DNA of 64,000 nt from Verticillium longisporum (taxonomy: Eukaryota; Ascomycota; Sordariomycetes; Glomerellales; Plectosphaerellaceae): the NCBI GenBank assembly GCA_019188255.1, contig JAETXT010000002.1:5952001-6016000 (forward strand), written 5' to 3'. The position numbers and the translations under genes are program-made. Position 1 is the first letter of the stretch. The number at the start of each line of letters is the position of its first letter. Shown piece after piece: positions 12,084-21,351 of the stretch. Under the pieces are notes generated by a model. The model worked only from the letters and a program-made list of their open reading frames with translations. It ran no database searches and was not told where the DNA came from.

Positions 12084-12834
12084 ATTTGGGGGGGGGGGTA
12101 GAAGTGCTAAAGCTAGATAGATTTGACACTACCGAATTGTCCTATTCTAGGTTTAGATGATAGATGAAAAGACTACTTGATATTACTTGGTGGACTGCGC
12201 CGCGTTTGCGCGAGTTCTCTGCAGATCTTTTGTGTGTAGGCCGTGCTGAATAGAGCGTTGGCGACGCGTCCGCCTGTGTGCTCGTGTAACAGCGGTCGAT
12301 CGGAGTGGCTGGGACATGCATGAGGGTGAGAATTTGAGTGGGTGGTTTCATGTACGTGAAGCTGTTTAGATTCACCCTAGGATGCTCGAATACAGGCACT
12401 CAACTTTGCTACTTGAATTACGGATTTATGTGCAGGTCATCGAGAATGCTGTGGCTCAGAGATGCTGATAGCGGGTATAAGACACGAAAACTATCCGCAA
12501 TTACTAAGGAAGAAATCGAGATTAAATATCATAGGCCATTTCTGCTCGAAGGTTGCTATATTACTTACGCATAGTGCATGCAGTATGTTACGGGTATAAT
12601 GGACAGGCAGTCAAGTGAGCCCTGTCATGTAACTTCCTGCCCTTTCCCGTGGTGACCTTGTCAGACGTCTTGATCTCCATACTTGACGAGATGGGCGAGG
12701 ATGAACCATTCCCATTCAACGACGAGGACGATCTCTACACTCTCGATAACCAACAGATCCCGCATGTTCCGACAAACCTCCCGAAGGGATAGCATACGAT
12801 TGTCAGTAGAACCATCAAAATGGTATGGGCCGGT
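12084..12834. other. 3' flank of the transporter, declining GC
   Basis: A G-run (about 12088-12098) just after the stop codon is followed by 3' untranslated and intergenic DNA. Base composition falls toward the AT-rich island. On minus, an open frame that includes the 27-bp repeat array extends to 12661. No recognised gene. Confidence 0.5.
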
Positions 12835-13016
12835 GATCACTAGCATATAATTCCCGTCACTGATCATGGGACCACGATTCCTGTCAGTGATCATAGAACT
12901 ATAATTCCCATGAGTGATCACGGAACCATAATTCCCATCAGTGATCATGGCACCATAAGTCCCATCCATGATCACAGAACCATAATTCCTATTAGCAATC
13001 ATAGAACTATGATCAC
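12835..13016. repeat. 27-bp minisatellite, about 6.7 units, readable as a 9-residue repeat on minus
   Basis: GATCAT or GATCAC recurs every 27 bases (12835, 12862 and on to 13011), each followed by a diverged 21-base segment close to GGAACCATAATTCCCATCAGT. Because 27 is a multiple of three, the minus strand (frame 12661-13002, 113 codons) reads through it as a 9-residue repeat close to DGNYGSVIT. The non-repeat tail of that frame (about residues 70-113) has no domain I recognise. It lies at the edge of the AT-rich island. Whether it is translated is unknown. Confidence 0.8.
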
Positions 13017-14010
13017 TATATACTGCAACATAACGTGGCTCACGATGTTCAAGGTAATTACCTAATTATAGGCTTTGAACCTACTAGATTAAAGTCAACT
13101 TTCAGTACCTTCCTAGTGAACGCCACTGCTATGCCTGCATTTAAAAGCATAATCCTCTTCCTACCTTAGATTAAGTAGCACTATCCTTCATTCTCTTATA
13201 TTCGGCATAGTATTTACCTCCTAGAATCAACAAGATCTCCCTATAGGAGGAACCCACCATCGGGTACAAGGTCCGGCTAACGCGAAGGCACTAATAGATC
13301 TATCTCCTAGTAACCCGACTTACTTAGCCTCAACCGATAAAACAAAAACGAGTATAGGCGCTGAAATTGAGGCCGAATTACTTATTGGTGACTTAATCGA
13401 GAGTATCTATTATAGTCGGTTAAAAGTCATGGCCGCCTTGTTCCTCTAAACTTGTCCTAGTAACTAGGATAGCGGTTGGGAGCCGATCATATAGGGCGGC
13501 TTGTGGCTAGTAATGGAAGAAAACCTAATACACTAACTAGAGTTCGATCCTATTGCCCTAATCACCTTTCGCTGGGAATTGGCTTAAATTGCTAATAATC
13601 TAGTCCGCTGCTTCTAAGTTCCTACGTAATAGTGCTACCTACTTTGGGATTATTCGTAGTACCTAACTTGAAAAGCGATATAAGGATATAAAAGGTCGGA
13701 GCGAGGACTCTAGGTTTATAGAGCCTTAATTGCCCTTAAAGTATAACCTATACTAACTAATGAATAAGGGTATCTATTCGAGCGCTTTGCCTTTTACTTG
13801 GCTATAGTGTAGTACCCCGATTAAATATAATAAGTTAAATTATTAAATAACTAAATAAATACCCTATTTTTCTATAGTTAAATAGCTAAATATATAGATT
13901 TATAATATTTAGATATTTAGTAAATATTTAAATAGATATTAAGGGTTAAGACCTATAAAAAAGAGAAATTAAGCTAATTAAAAAATTAGATTCCTAATTA
14001 TAAATAGATA
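13017..14010. other. AT-rich degenerate DNA, left part of the island
   Basis: The sequence becomes rich in TA dinucleotides and stop codons, with no open frame of note. The first half still has mixed composition (about 13240-13560); from about 13800 it is almost pure A/T with ATAAATA-type words. This fits RIP-mutated repeat DNA. I could not identify the original element in this block. Confidence 0.6.
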
Positions 14011-14056
14011 ACGTAATCCACAAGCGAGTGGTTCACCCATGCGAGTGGTTCACTTC
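14011..14056. repeat. Left terminal inverted repeat, copy 1
   Basis: Pairs with 15825-15870 with one mismatch (CCCATGCG against CCCAAGCG). It contains the direct repeat GCGAGTGGTTCAC at 14024-14036 and 14041-14053, 17 bases apart, a likely transposase-binding pair. Confidence 0.92.
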
Positions 14057-14117
14057 ACCCCGACCCGACAAACATTCCGAGGAAAACCTCAACCCAAACG
14101 CCGTAAATCAATTAAAA

Positions 14118-14627
14118 TCACTCCTCCTCGTCTTTTGCAGACGATGAGATAGCTACCTGACAAGTTCTCGCGTTGTGGCCGGTCTTCCCGCATACGCTAC
14201 AGCATCGTTTCTTCGGCTGGGACCACGACGCGGGACCCGGGTTCTGCAGCGTTTCCTCTTTTATCTGGATATCTACTTCCTTCTGAGCAATCTTGTCCTG
14301 TCCCTCGCCTACAGCCATGCTTCCTCCTTCCCGGAGACGTAGCTTTTTGGCCCTCCGGCGTCGGCTTAGTGTAGCATTTTCCTCTCGAAGGATCATAACC
14401 TCTGACTTCAAAAGAGCGATCTGGTGCATAACACCCCGCGTCCCCTTCGCAAGATAGTCAACAGCATCTAAAATTGACGTTGGGGAGCTTCCCTGGTGGC
14501 GTGAGATTCGCCCTTTGATGAAGTCAGTCTGGGAACCTGCCTCGAGCAGGTTAGTGGGCGTCTTAGAGACCCAAGAATCACGCTCCCCGTGGGACGTCCC
14601 CGGAGGCGTCGTCGTCCTCAACCTCAC
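14118..14627 (-). CDS. Transposase C-terminal part with CCHC zinc knuckle, copy 1
   Basis: A 169-codon frame that overlaps the end of the catalytic frame by four bases and lies one base out of phase with it. In related Fot1-type proteins the equivalent segment is fused to the catalytic domain. Reading this frame upstream of its ATG gives GFRGAGLVPHNPETVLSKLD, the segment expected after the DDE domain. It contains a coiled-coil-like region (about 60-95) and ends with a CCHC knuckle, C-SV-C-GKTG-H-NART-C, at about 145-158. It could be made by -1 frameshifting at the A6 run (T-run on plus at 14698-14703), from its own ATG, or the break may be a mutation or assembly error. Confidence 0.75.
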   Translation of the reverse strand: MRLRTTTPPGTSHGERDSWVSKTPTNLLEAGSQTDFIKGRISRHQGSSPTSILDAVDYLAKGTRGVMHQIALLKSEVMILREENATLSRRRRAKKLRLREGGSMAVGEGQDKIAQKEVDIQIKEETLQNPGPASWSQPKKRCCSVCGKTGHNARTCQVAISSSAKDEEE

Positions 14628-15772
14628 ATCCAGCTTTGACAGGACTGTTTCCGGGTTATGGGGGACAAGCCCCGCTCCTCGAAAGCCTCCCTGGATGTTT
14701 TTTCTGTCATTGCTTGCTGAAATGCAGCCGAAAACGCCGGGAAGAAGTCCTCTTTGCTGATGTGCGTTGTACCCGCCCTCATCCTATCCTCGATTTGCCG
14801 ACCGTATGCTTTCTTTAGTGGGCCAAAACACCCAACATCGAGAGGCTGGAGTAGATGTGACGAATGAGGAGGCATACAGAGTGTGATGATGTTGTTCTCC
14901 TTGCAGTAGAGTTCGAAGTCGACCGAGTGGTGACTTTCGTGGCCATCCAGGATCAGTAGGCGATAACCGCCCGAAGTACGGGACTTTGTATGCCTGTCAA
15001 AATGCCGAATCCATTCCAGACCAATATCATTCGTCGTCCAGCCGTTTGGAGATGTTGCGATTCTCCAGTCGCGAGAAATCGCGTCGTCCTGGTACCAGCT
15101 CGAGAGGTGGTACTTGCCCGAAACCACGATGAACGGCGGGACGGAGAAACCCAACGCGCCAACGCCCTGGATCACCGTAACCCATTCCCGGTTGCCTGGC
15201 TGCCTCATCTTCACATTGGACCGTCTTTCCGAACTGGTCACGACCATTCCGTTGGCGATAACGCCCATCTGGAAGCCGGTCTCGTCAAAGTTGTACATGT
15301 CAGCCTCTTGGATGCCGTACTTGGCGATCATGTTATGCACGAGGCGGAACCACGCGTTTATCGCGTCCGGATCTTCGCATTGGGCCCTCTTGTAGTCGTA
15401 CTTGCGAAAGAAACGCGTCCGGAGCTCTGGTTGCCGTTTGACGAAGTTTGCGGCCCAGTTCTTCCCGACGCGTGGCGCGTCACGGTCGGCAAGCAGGCGA
15501 TTCGCCATATCTCCGACCTCACCCAACCGGGGAGGGTAAGATCGCGCATCTAGGTCAAGGATATATTCGACAATAGTTTTCTCTTCTAGTACTGTTAATT
15601 TGGCAGAATTGGGCGGGCTTTCGCGTCGGGAGGGTTTGCCCTTCTGGCGTCGGAGGAGCGTCGTTAAGGGGACGGTGTAGATCCTCGCAGCACTCCGGGC
15701 GCTTAGGTTCGGGTCATTGTCCATAGCTTGGATAGCAAGGAATAATTGACCTTCTTTTGAAAGAGTCTCCAT
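14624..15772 (-). CDS. pogo/Fot1-type transposase, DNA-binding and DDE_1 catalytic part, copy 1
   Basis: 382 codons. The N-terminus (about 10-45) is a psq-type helix-turn-helix (NLSARSAARIYTVPLTTLLR). A CENP-B-type HTH follows (about 60-130, with GKNWAANFVKRQPELRTRF). The DDE_1 domain shows NFDETGFQMG, LLILDGHESHHS and HSSHLLQPLDVGCFGPLKKA; the second and third catalytic aspartates are 35 residues apart (DD35D). The frame then runs off phase just after MTEK and ends at GLSPITRKQSCQSWM. With one extra A in the A6 run it would join the zinc-knuckle frame to give about 551 residues, the usual length for the family. All catalytic residues are intact. Confidence 0.93.
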   Translation of the reverse strand: METLSKEGQLFLAIQAMDNDPNLSARSAARIYTVPLTTLLRRQKGKPSRRESPPNSAKLTVLEEKTIVEYILDLDARSYPPRLGEVGDMANRLLADRDAPRVGKNWAANFVKRQPELRTRFFRKYDYKRAQCEDPDAINAWFRLVHNMIAKYGIQEADMYNFDETGFQMGVIANGMVVTSSERRSNVKMRQPGNREWVTVIQGVGALGFSVPPFIVVSGKYHLSSWYQDDAISRDWRIATSPNGWTTNDIGLEWIRHFDRHTKSRTSGGYRLLILDGHESHHSVDFELYCKENNIITLCMPPHSSHLLQPLDVGCFGPLKKAYGRQIEDRMRAGTTHISKEDFFPAFSAAFQQAMTEKTSREAFEERGLSPITRKQSCQSWM

Positions 15773-15824
15773 CGCGGGCGGAGGTGGAATCTGTAGAATT
15801 CAGGTGTAGGTCGTGGGCCCGGGC

Positions 15825-15870
15825 GAAGTGAACCACTCGCTTGGGTGAACCACTCGCTTGTGGATTACGT
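15825..15870. repeat. Right terminal inverted repeat, copy 1
   Basis: Reverse complement of 14011-14056 apart from one base. It ends GTGGATTACGT followed by the TA duplication. Confidence 0.92.
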
Positions 15871-16495
15871 TATACTATAACCTAAATAATAGGATTATAA
15901 TAAGAAAGGTAAACTATCTAATATAGACTTATTAACCTAATACGATAAGGATAGAATAATAGATATATAAGGATAGGTATTTAGTATTTATAGATATATT
16001 CTTTCTTATAATAGTAATTAATCTAAGTCTTACTTTATATTTATTATAACGAGTATATAGTGCTTTACAATACTATATCGTCTTAGAGTTATAACCTAAG
16101 CTTCTATAAATAGTAACCCTAACCCTCTAATAGTATTCCCCCTTCGGAAGCTACTAGGTCGTAATATAAGTCTACCCTTATAGCCCGTTTTTATTAAGGA
16201 TTTAAAGATATTATTAAAGATAACCTTATTCGGGAAGATAAGCCCGATACTCTTATAGAGTATATCGCTATAACTATTAAAATCGACGATTATTAATATA
16301 AACGATATATAGAAAAAGGACGTAAACCTACTATAAGCCTTTAGAATTTATATATCTTATATTATTATTTAAACTAGGGATATAAATATTAATACGATAA
16401 GCTATATATAAATATAGTTTAGGGATAAATAATTTATTCTAGACTTATAGAACTCGATAATACTTATTATAGTAAAACTATATTTATTAAGGATA
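15871..16495 (+). mobile_element. RIP-mutated Ty3/gypsy relic, gag part
   Basis: Almost pure AT-rich DNA. On plus at about 16193-16330 a gag-like reading survives: FKDIIKDNLIREDKPDTLIE, then YIAITIKIDDY, a stop, and YKRYIEKGRKP. This matches in pattern the end of the retrotransposon gag domain of fungal gypsy elements (KD.I.....P..L..MI..AI.IDD..YER). The C-to-T and G-to-A loss, with CAA and TGG turned to stops, is typical of RIP. The sequence is interrupted at 16495 by transposon copy 2 and the pol relic resumes after it. Confidence 0.65.
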
Positions 16496-16541
16496 ACGTA
16501 ATCCACAAGCGAGTGGTTCACCCATGCGAGTGGTTCACTTC
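16496..16541. repeat. Left terminal inverted repeat, copy 2
   Basis: Identical to 14011-14056, including the GCGAGTGGTTCAC direct-repeat pair. Confidence 0.92.
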
Positions 16542-16602
16542 ACCCCGACCCGACAAACATTCCGAGGAAAACCTCAACCCAAACGCCGTAAATCAATTAA
16601 AA

Positions 16603-17111
16603 TCACTCCTCCTCGTCTTTTGCAGACGATGAGATAGCTACCTGACAAGTTCTCGCGTTGTGGCCGGTCTTCCCGCATACGCTACAGCATCGTTTCTTCG
16701 GCTGGGACCACGACGCGGGACCCGGGTTCTGCAGCGTTTCCTCTTTTATCTGGATATCTACTTCCTTCTGAGCAATCTTGTCCTGTCCCTCGCCTACAGC
16801 CATGCTTCCTCCTTCCCGGAGACGTAGCTTTTGGCCCTCCGGCGTCGGCTTAGTGTAGCATTTTCCTCTCGAAGGATCATAACCTCTGACTTCAAAAGAG
16901 CGATCTGGTGCATAACACCCCGCGTCCCCTTCGCAAGATAGTCAACAGCATCTAAAATTGACGTTGGGGAGCTTCCCTGGTGGCGTGAGATTCGCCCTTT
17001 GATGAAGTCAGTCTGGGAACCTGCCTCGAGCAGGTTAGTGGGCGTCTTAGAGACCCAAGAATCACGCTCCCCGTGGGACGTCCCCGGAGGCGTCGTCGTC
17101 CTCAACCTCAC
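16603..17111 (-). pseudogene. Transposase C-terminal/zinc-knuckle part, copy 2, frameshifted
   Basis: Same as 14118-14627 but one T is missing at 16829-16832, so the frame that starts at 17111 (MRLRTTTPPG) ends early at 16794 (KSYVSGKEEAWL). The zinc-knuckle region survives only as a separate 66-codon frame at 16603-16803. The knuckle would not be joined to the rest even if the upstream A6 junction were bridged. If the base loss is an assembly error, this copy equals copy 1. Confidence 0.85.
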
Positions 17112-18256
17112 ATCCAGCTTTGACAGGACTGTTTCCGGGTTATGGGGGACAAGCCCCGCTCCTCGAAAGCCTCCCTGGATGTTTTTTCTGTCATTGCTTG
17201 CTGAAATGCAGCCGAAAACGCCGGGAAGAAGTCCTCTTTGCTGATGTGCGTTGTACCCGCCCTCATCCTATCCTCGATTTGCCGACCGTATGCTTTCTTT
17301 AGTGGGCCAAAACACCCAACATCGAGAGGCTGGAGTAGATGTGACGAATGAGGAGGCATACAGAGTGTGATGATGTTGTTCTCCTTGCAGTAGAGTTCGA
17401 AGTCGACCGAGTGGTGACTTTCGTGGCCATCCAGGATCAGTAGGCGATAACCGCCCGAAGTACGGGACTTTGTATGCCTGTCAAAATGCCGAATCCATTC
17501 CAGACCAATATCATTCGTCGTCCAGCCGTTTGGAGATGTTGCGATTCTCCAGTCGCGAGAAATCGCGTCGTCCTGGTACCAGCTCGAGAGGTGGTACTTG
17601 CCCGAAACCACGATGAACGGCGGGACGGAGAAACCCAACGCGCCAACGCCCTGGATCACCGTAACCCATTCCCGGTTGCCTGGCTGCCTCATCTTCACAT
17701 TGGACCGTCTTTCCGAACTGGTCACGACCATTCCGTTGGCGATAACGCCCATCTGGAAGCCGGTCTCGTCAAAGTTGTACATGTCAGCCTCTTGGATGCC
17801 GTACTTGGCGATCATGTTATGCACGAGGCGGAACCACGCGTTTATCGCGTCCGGATCTTCGCATTGGGCCCTCTTGTAGTCGTACTTGCGAAAGAAACGC
17901 GTCCGGAGCTCTGGTTGCCGTTTGACGAAGTTTGCGGCCCAGTTCTTCCCGACGCGTGGCGCGTCACGGTCGGCAAGCAGGCGATTCGCCATATCTCCGA
18001 CCTCACCCAACCGGGGAGGGTAAGATCGCGCATCTAGGTCAAGGATATATTCGACAATAGTTTTCTCTTCTAGTACTGTTAATTTGGCAGAATTGGGCGG
18101 GCTTTCGCGTCGGGAGGGTTTGCCCTTCTGGCGTCGGAGGAGCGTCGTTAAGGGGACGGTGTAGATCCTCGCAGCACTCCGGGCGCTTAGGTTCGGGTCA
18201 TTGTCCATAGCTTGGATAGCAAGGAATAATTGACCTTCTTTTGAAAGAGTCTCCAT
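17108..18256 (-). CDS. pogo/Fot1-type transposase, DNA-binding and DDE_1 catalytic part, copy 2
   Basis: 382 codons, identical in translation to copy 1 at 14624-15772: psq-type HTH, CENP-B-type HTH and a DD35D catalytic core (FDETG, LDGHESH, QPLDVG). It carries the same A6 run (T-run on plus at 17182-17187) and the same loss of phase after MTEK. Confidence 0.93.
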   Translation of the reverse strand: METLSKEGQLFLAIQAMDNDPNLSARSAARIYTVPLTTLLRRQKGKPSRRESPPNSAKLTVLEEKTIVEYILDLDARSYPPRLGEVGDMANRLLADRDAPRVGKNWAANFVKRQPELRTRFFRKYDYKRAQCEDPDAINAWFRLVHNMIAKYGIQEADMYNFDETGFQMGVIANGMVVTSSERRSNVKMRQPGNREWVTVIQGVGALGFSVPPFIVVSGKYHLSSWYQDDAISRDWRIATSPNGWTTNDIGLEWIRHFDRHTKSRTSGGYRLLILDGHESHHSVDFELYCKENNIITLCMPPHSSHLLQPLDVGCFGPLKKAYGRQIEDRMRAGTTHISKEDFFPAFSAAFQQAMTEKTSREAFEERGLSPITRKQSCQSWM

Positions 18257-18308
18257 CGCGGGCGGAGGTGGAATCTGTAGAATTCAGGTGTAGGTCGTGG
18301 GCCCGGGC

Positions 18309-18354
18309 GAAGTGAACCACTCGCTTGGGTGAACCACTCGCTTGTGGATTACGT
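18309..18354. repeat. Right terminal inverted repeat, copy 2
   Basis: Identical to 15825-15870, followed by TA at 18355-18356. Confidence 0.92.
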
Positions 18355-20025
18355 TATTAAATACTATAATTATAATAAGAATAAGTATATAGCCTATAAA
18401 TATTAATAGCTAAAGAAACTATAGAAGCCTATAAATAAATACTAAATTAATTATATTTAATACTAGGATTATATTAATATTAATTAGACCTTTTATTATT
18501 AAGATAGCTATATTATCTATAAAGATAATAAAGAATAAAATAGATAATTCCTTAAAGCCCTTATAGGATAAAGGACCCTTATAATAATAATTATTATTAA
18601 AAAGGAAAAACGAATCTAGAAATAGGCTTAATAAGTAATACTAGAGACCTAAGAAATCGATACTAATAAAGAGAGAGCTTATAAATAAGCTTACTTAGAA
18701 TTATAAATAGTACTCTATATAGGACTTATAAATAACGAAGAATAGGACGATTATATATAAATAAGCCTAGGAGAGGAACCCCCTCTAAAGTAACTCTAAC
18801 TTTATATCCCTATATAGGAATACGCTATTAATAATCCTAATAAAGATTATAACCTATTTATATTATAGGACGAGCTCGTCTATTATAGAATTAAGTTATA
18901 GAAAGCCTATAATATAGAAAGTATAAAGAAGAATATATAACTTATAATAGGAGACTATCTAATACTCTATTATATATATATATAATATTTTTAATTATTT
19001 TAGCCTAAATATATTTATAATAATTATAAATATTACTACTATAATAAAATAGCTTATAAATTCTTACTTTATAAATATTAAATAGAATTAAAGATAGAAA
19101 TAGAATTAGAAAGGATTTATCGTAAATAGATCTTATATATAAACGAGTATAGCTAAGGACGATTTACCTTTAGACTAGACTTAGCTTATTATAATAAATA
19201 TTACTTCGCTAATATATAATAAGAAGAATATAATAACGATATATATTTAGCTTATTATATAGTTAAGGCTAAAGATTAGAGGCTATATTATATAAAGTAT
19301 ATTAAGAAGCTACTTTTTCGAATATATTATAAAGACGACGAAATTCTTAATTTAAATAGTCTAAATATAATATAGCTATTACGATATTACCTTTATTAAG
19401 AAAAAGTAAATATCGATTAAATAGGGATAACGATTAATAAAGGAAATAAGAGTAATCTACTCCGCTATATAAACCTATAATATAAATTACCTCTATATAA
19501 AAATAAATATAAAAGGAAAATAAATAAGTATATTATTAGATAATAGTATTTAAGGTAATTATATAAGCCTTAAATATATTAATAAGAATTATATTAATTA
19601 GAAATATAAAAAGGAACCTTATTAACTTAGTATAATAGAAGAATAAGCGGTCTTATATAGAGGAGGAATCGTAAATATAAAGACTATGCCCTTCTAAGTA
19701 TTTATTTCTCGCTAATCTAGCTATATAACCTTTAATATTATTAATATAAGAGGAAAATAAATTATCCTAGGTATCCTATAGCTTAGAGAATAGAACCCTT
19801 AGATTAATTAAATAGCTAGCTATATTTAGTAAAGTACGTTAGCCCTTAAGGAACGATTTAGAGACGGTCTCTTAAACGACCTCTAATTAGCCCTTATAAA
19901 TAAGGATAACTTAGAAGAGATAACCCTAAAAGAGCTTATAAAAGAATAATAAAATAGATTATAAAATATACTTAAAGAATACTAGAAGTACGAGAAAGTA
20001 TTTAGGGAAGAAGTCGGCCAGCCTT
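18355..20025 (+). mobile_element. RIP-mutated Ty3/gypsy relic, protease and start of reverse transcriptase
   Basis: AT-saturated DNA in which plus-strand readings of a gypsy pol survive with many TAA/TAG stops. A retropepsin site is readable at about 19531-19570 (ILDNS, stop, GNYISLKYIN; the expected active-site DSG has become DNS). The flap-side segment is at about 19735-19810 (FNIINIRGK, stop, IILGIL, stop, LRE). The start of the RT region is at about 19984-20017 (KYEKVFREEVG). The element then stops abruptly at about 20025, where GC-normal DNA begins, so most of RT, RNase H and integrase are absent. It is continuous in orientation with the gag relic left of transposon copy 2. Confidence 0.7.
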
Positions 20026-20222
20026 CACGAGTATGCTGACCGCTCCTACAACACAATGGCTTCTTCACGATGGGGACTCGCTTCCAGAAAGATAGCGTGA
20101 TAGTGCTTGCGTGGGTGCTACGTGTTGGTCTGGTTGTAGACAGTATTGAGTCGGTCCTGACACCGCATGCAAACAGCTTTCGTGTAAGAATCATTCATCT
20201 ATGTATCATGCATAAACCCAGT

Positions 20223-21351
20223 TCACGCCGCCACTGGCACAGGCGTCACCTCTACCTTCTCAATTCTTTTCCTCTTCTCATCCGGCGCCAGCTCAAACAC
20301 GCCCACCCCAGATATTGTCTCCTTGGCCTTTGTCCTCTCCTCCACCGACGGCTGAATCACTTTGCCCTCGAGCCTCTTGTCCGCCGACGTCATGGGAGCG
20401 TACAGCTTGAGCAATTCGTTGAGCCTCTTCTTCTGTAGGCAGTTCTCGATTTTCCAGCTCGCCGCCAGAGCATCGAGCTCCTCAAACGTCTTGTCCTTGA
20501 AGTAGTCGGCCCACTCCTGGACCATGTACTCTGCCATGGTGAGACCGCGAATGCCGCGGAACACGTGCATGTGCATGCGCCACTGCCAAGGGTACTTCTT
20601 GCTGTATTGCGCCGGCACGTTGTCCTCGAACCACTTGTGAAGGGGTCCAAAGAGGCCGTCCTGAAGGTGGGCGTCGTCATAGGCCCAGCTGTCCACGGCC
20701 AGGTCGCGTCCACTGCTCGTCAGCAGGCTCATTGAGAGAGTTGAAGCCGGCGACCCAGGGATTGCTCTTGTCGCGCGCAGCGATGACCTTCCACAAATTG
20801 ATGACCCGGTCCTGGAAGTGCTTGTGGTCCCAGAAGGCTGCGTAGCCTGTCGGGCTGTCGCAGTGCCAGTCTTGATTCTGGCCTCCCTGGGTCGAGTGGA
20901 GGTCCAGAATTGTGTAGATGCCGTACTTGGCGCAAAGCTTAATGGCCCTGTCCGAGTGCTTGAAACCCTCCACTTTAATCACAACGGGGTTCATATCGTC
21001 CTCAGAATTGAGGTAATTGAAGGACAAGTGAAGGCAGCTGAAGCCGAGTAAAGAAAGGAATTCGGCGCCTTCTCGGTGAAGAAGTATTCGAGAAACTTGT
21101 CGAAGAAGAAGTCGTACTTCTCTTTGCCGAGAACCTTGAGGAGAGCAGCGCGGATCTGATTCTCCCGGCCAGGGAAGCCGTTGATGAAGTTCTCCATGAG
21201 CATCCAACCACCTAGCGTTGTCTGTGCCATTGACGTTAGCAGGAATTTGATGAGTAGCACCCAGAGCTGGACGCACTCCTCGCAGCAGCACGGTGTGGCC
21301 ATTTGCGTCGACAATGTCCTTGCCGGGCGTTCTGAGGATGCCGGAAGCCAT
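20223..21351 (-). pseudogene. GH5 cellulase/exo-beta-1,3-glucanase-like pseudogene
   Basis: Exon 1 (21277-21351) encodes MASGILRTPGKDIVDANGHT plus VLLRG. An intact 55-base intron (GTGCGT..GCTAAC..CACAG) leads to exon 2 (from 21221), which reads LGGWMLMENFINGFPGREN and FFFDKFLEYFFTEK, typical of a fungal GH5 subfamily. At about 21064-21070 one base is lost (TEK-A for expected TEK-DAEF), and the following frame continues FLSLLGFSCLHLSFNY to NPWVAGFNSLNEPADEQWT. At about 20708 roughly 250 codons are missing, judged from usual family length, and the text resumes in another frame at AVDSWAYDD, then PLHKWFEDNVP and a normal C-terminus. The acid/base Glu (NEP) remains but the nucleophile Glu region is deleted, so no active enzyme is possible. 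It abuts the retroelement relic. Confidence 0.85.

Larger units (their letters stand above)
14011..15870 (-). mobile_element. pogo/Fot1-type DNA transposon, copy 1 (1860 bp)
   Basis: The ends are inverted repeats of about 46 bp (14011-14056 and 15825-15870) beginning ACGTAATCCACAAGCG, flanked on both sides by TA (14009-14010, 15871-15872), the duplication typical of Tc1/mariner-pogo elements. GC content is ordinary, in sharp contrast to the surrounding AT-rich DNA. It encodes on minus a DDE_1 transposase in two overlapping frames plus a zinc knuckle. It is almost identical to copy 2 at 16496-18354. Elements of this type in ascomycetes include Fot1 and Pot2; I do not know whether this family has a name. 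Confidence 0.95.
16496..18354 (-). mobile_element. pogo/Fot1-type DNA transposon, copy 2 (1859 bp)
   Basis: Same orientation and, as far as I can read, the same sequence as copy 1 except for one missing T in a T-run (five T at 14344-14348, four at 16829-16832). It is flanked by TA at 16494-16495 and 18355-18356. It sits inside the gypsy relic: gag is on its left, retropepsin and RT on its right. It is therefore younger than the retroelement and than the mutation of the retroelement. Confidence 0.95.

Noticed and set aside
13491..13556. tRNA-like text (A-box-like TGGCTAGTAATGG, B-box-like GTTCGATCC, partly pairing GGGCGGC/ATTGCCC ends)
   Set aside because: Only about 65 bases, poor T-stem and one mismatch plus two G-T pairs in the acceptor stem; at most a decayed tRNA or SINE in AT-rich DNA.
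16114..16126. Telomere-like TAACCCTAACCCT
   Set aside because: Only two units inside AT-rich relic DNA; too short to mean an internal telomere.
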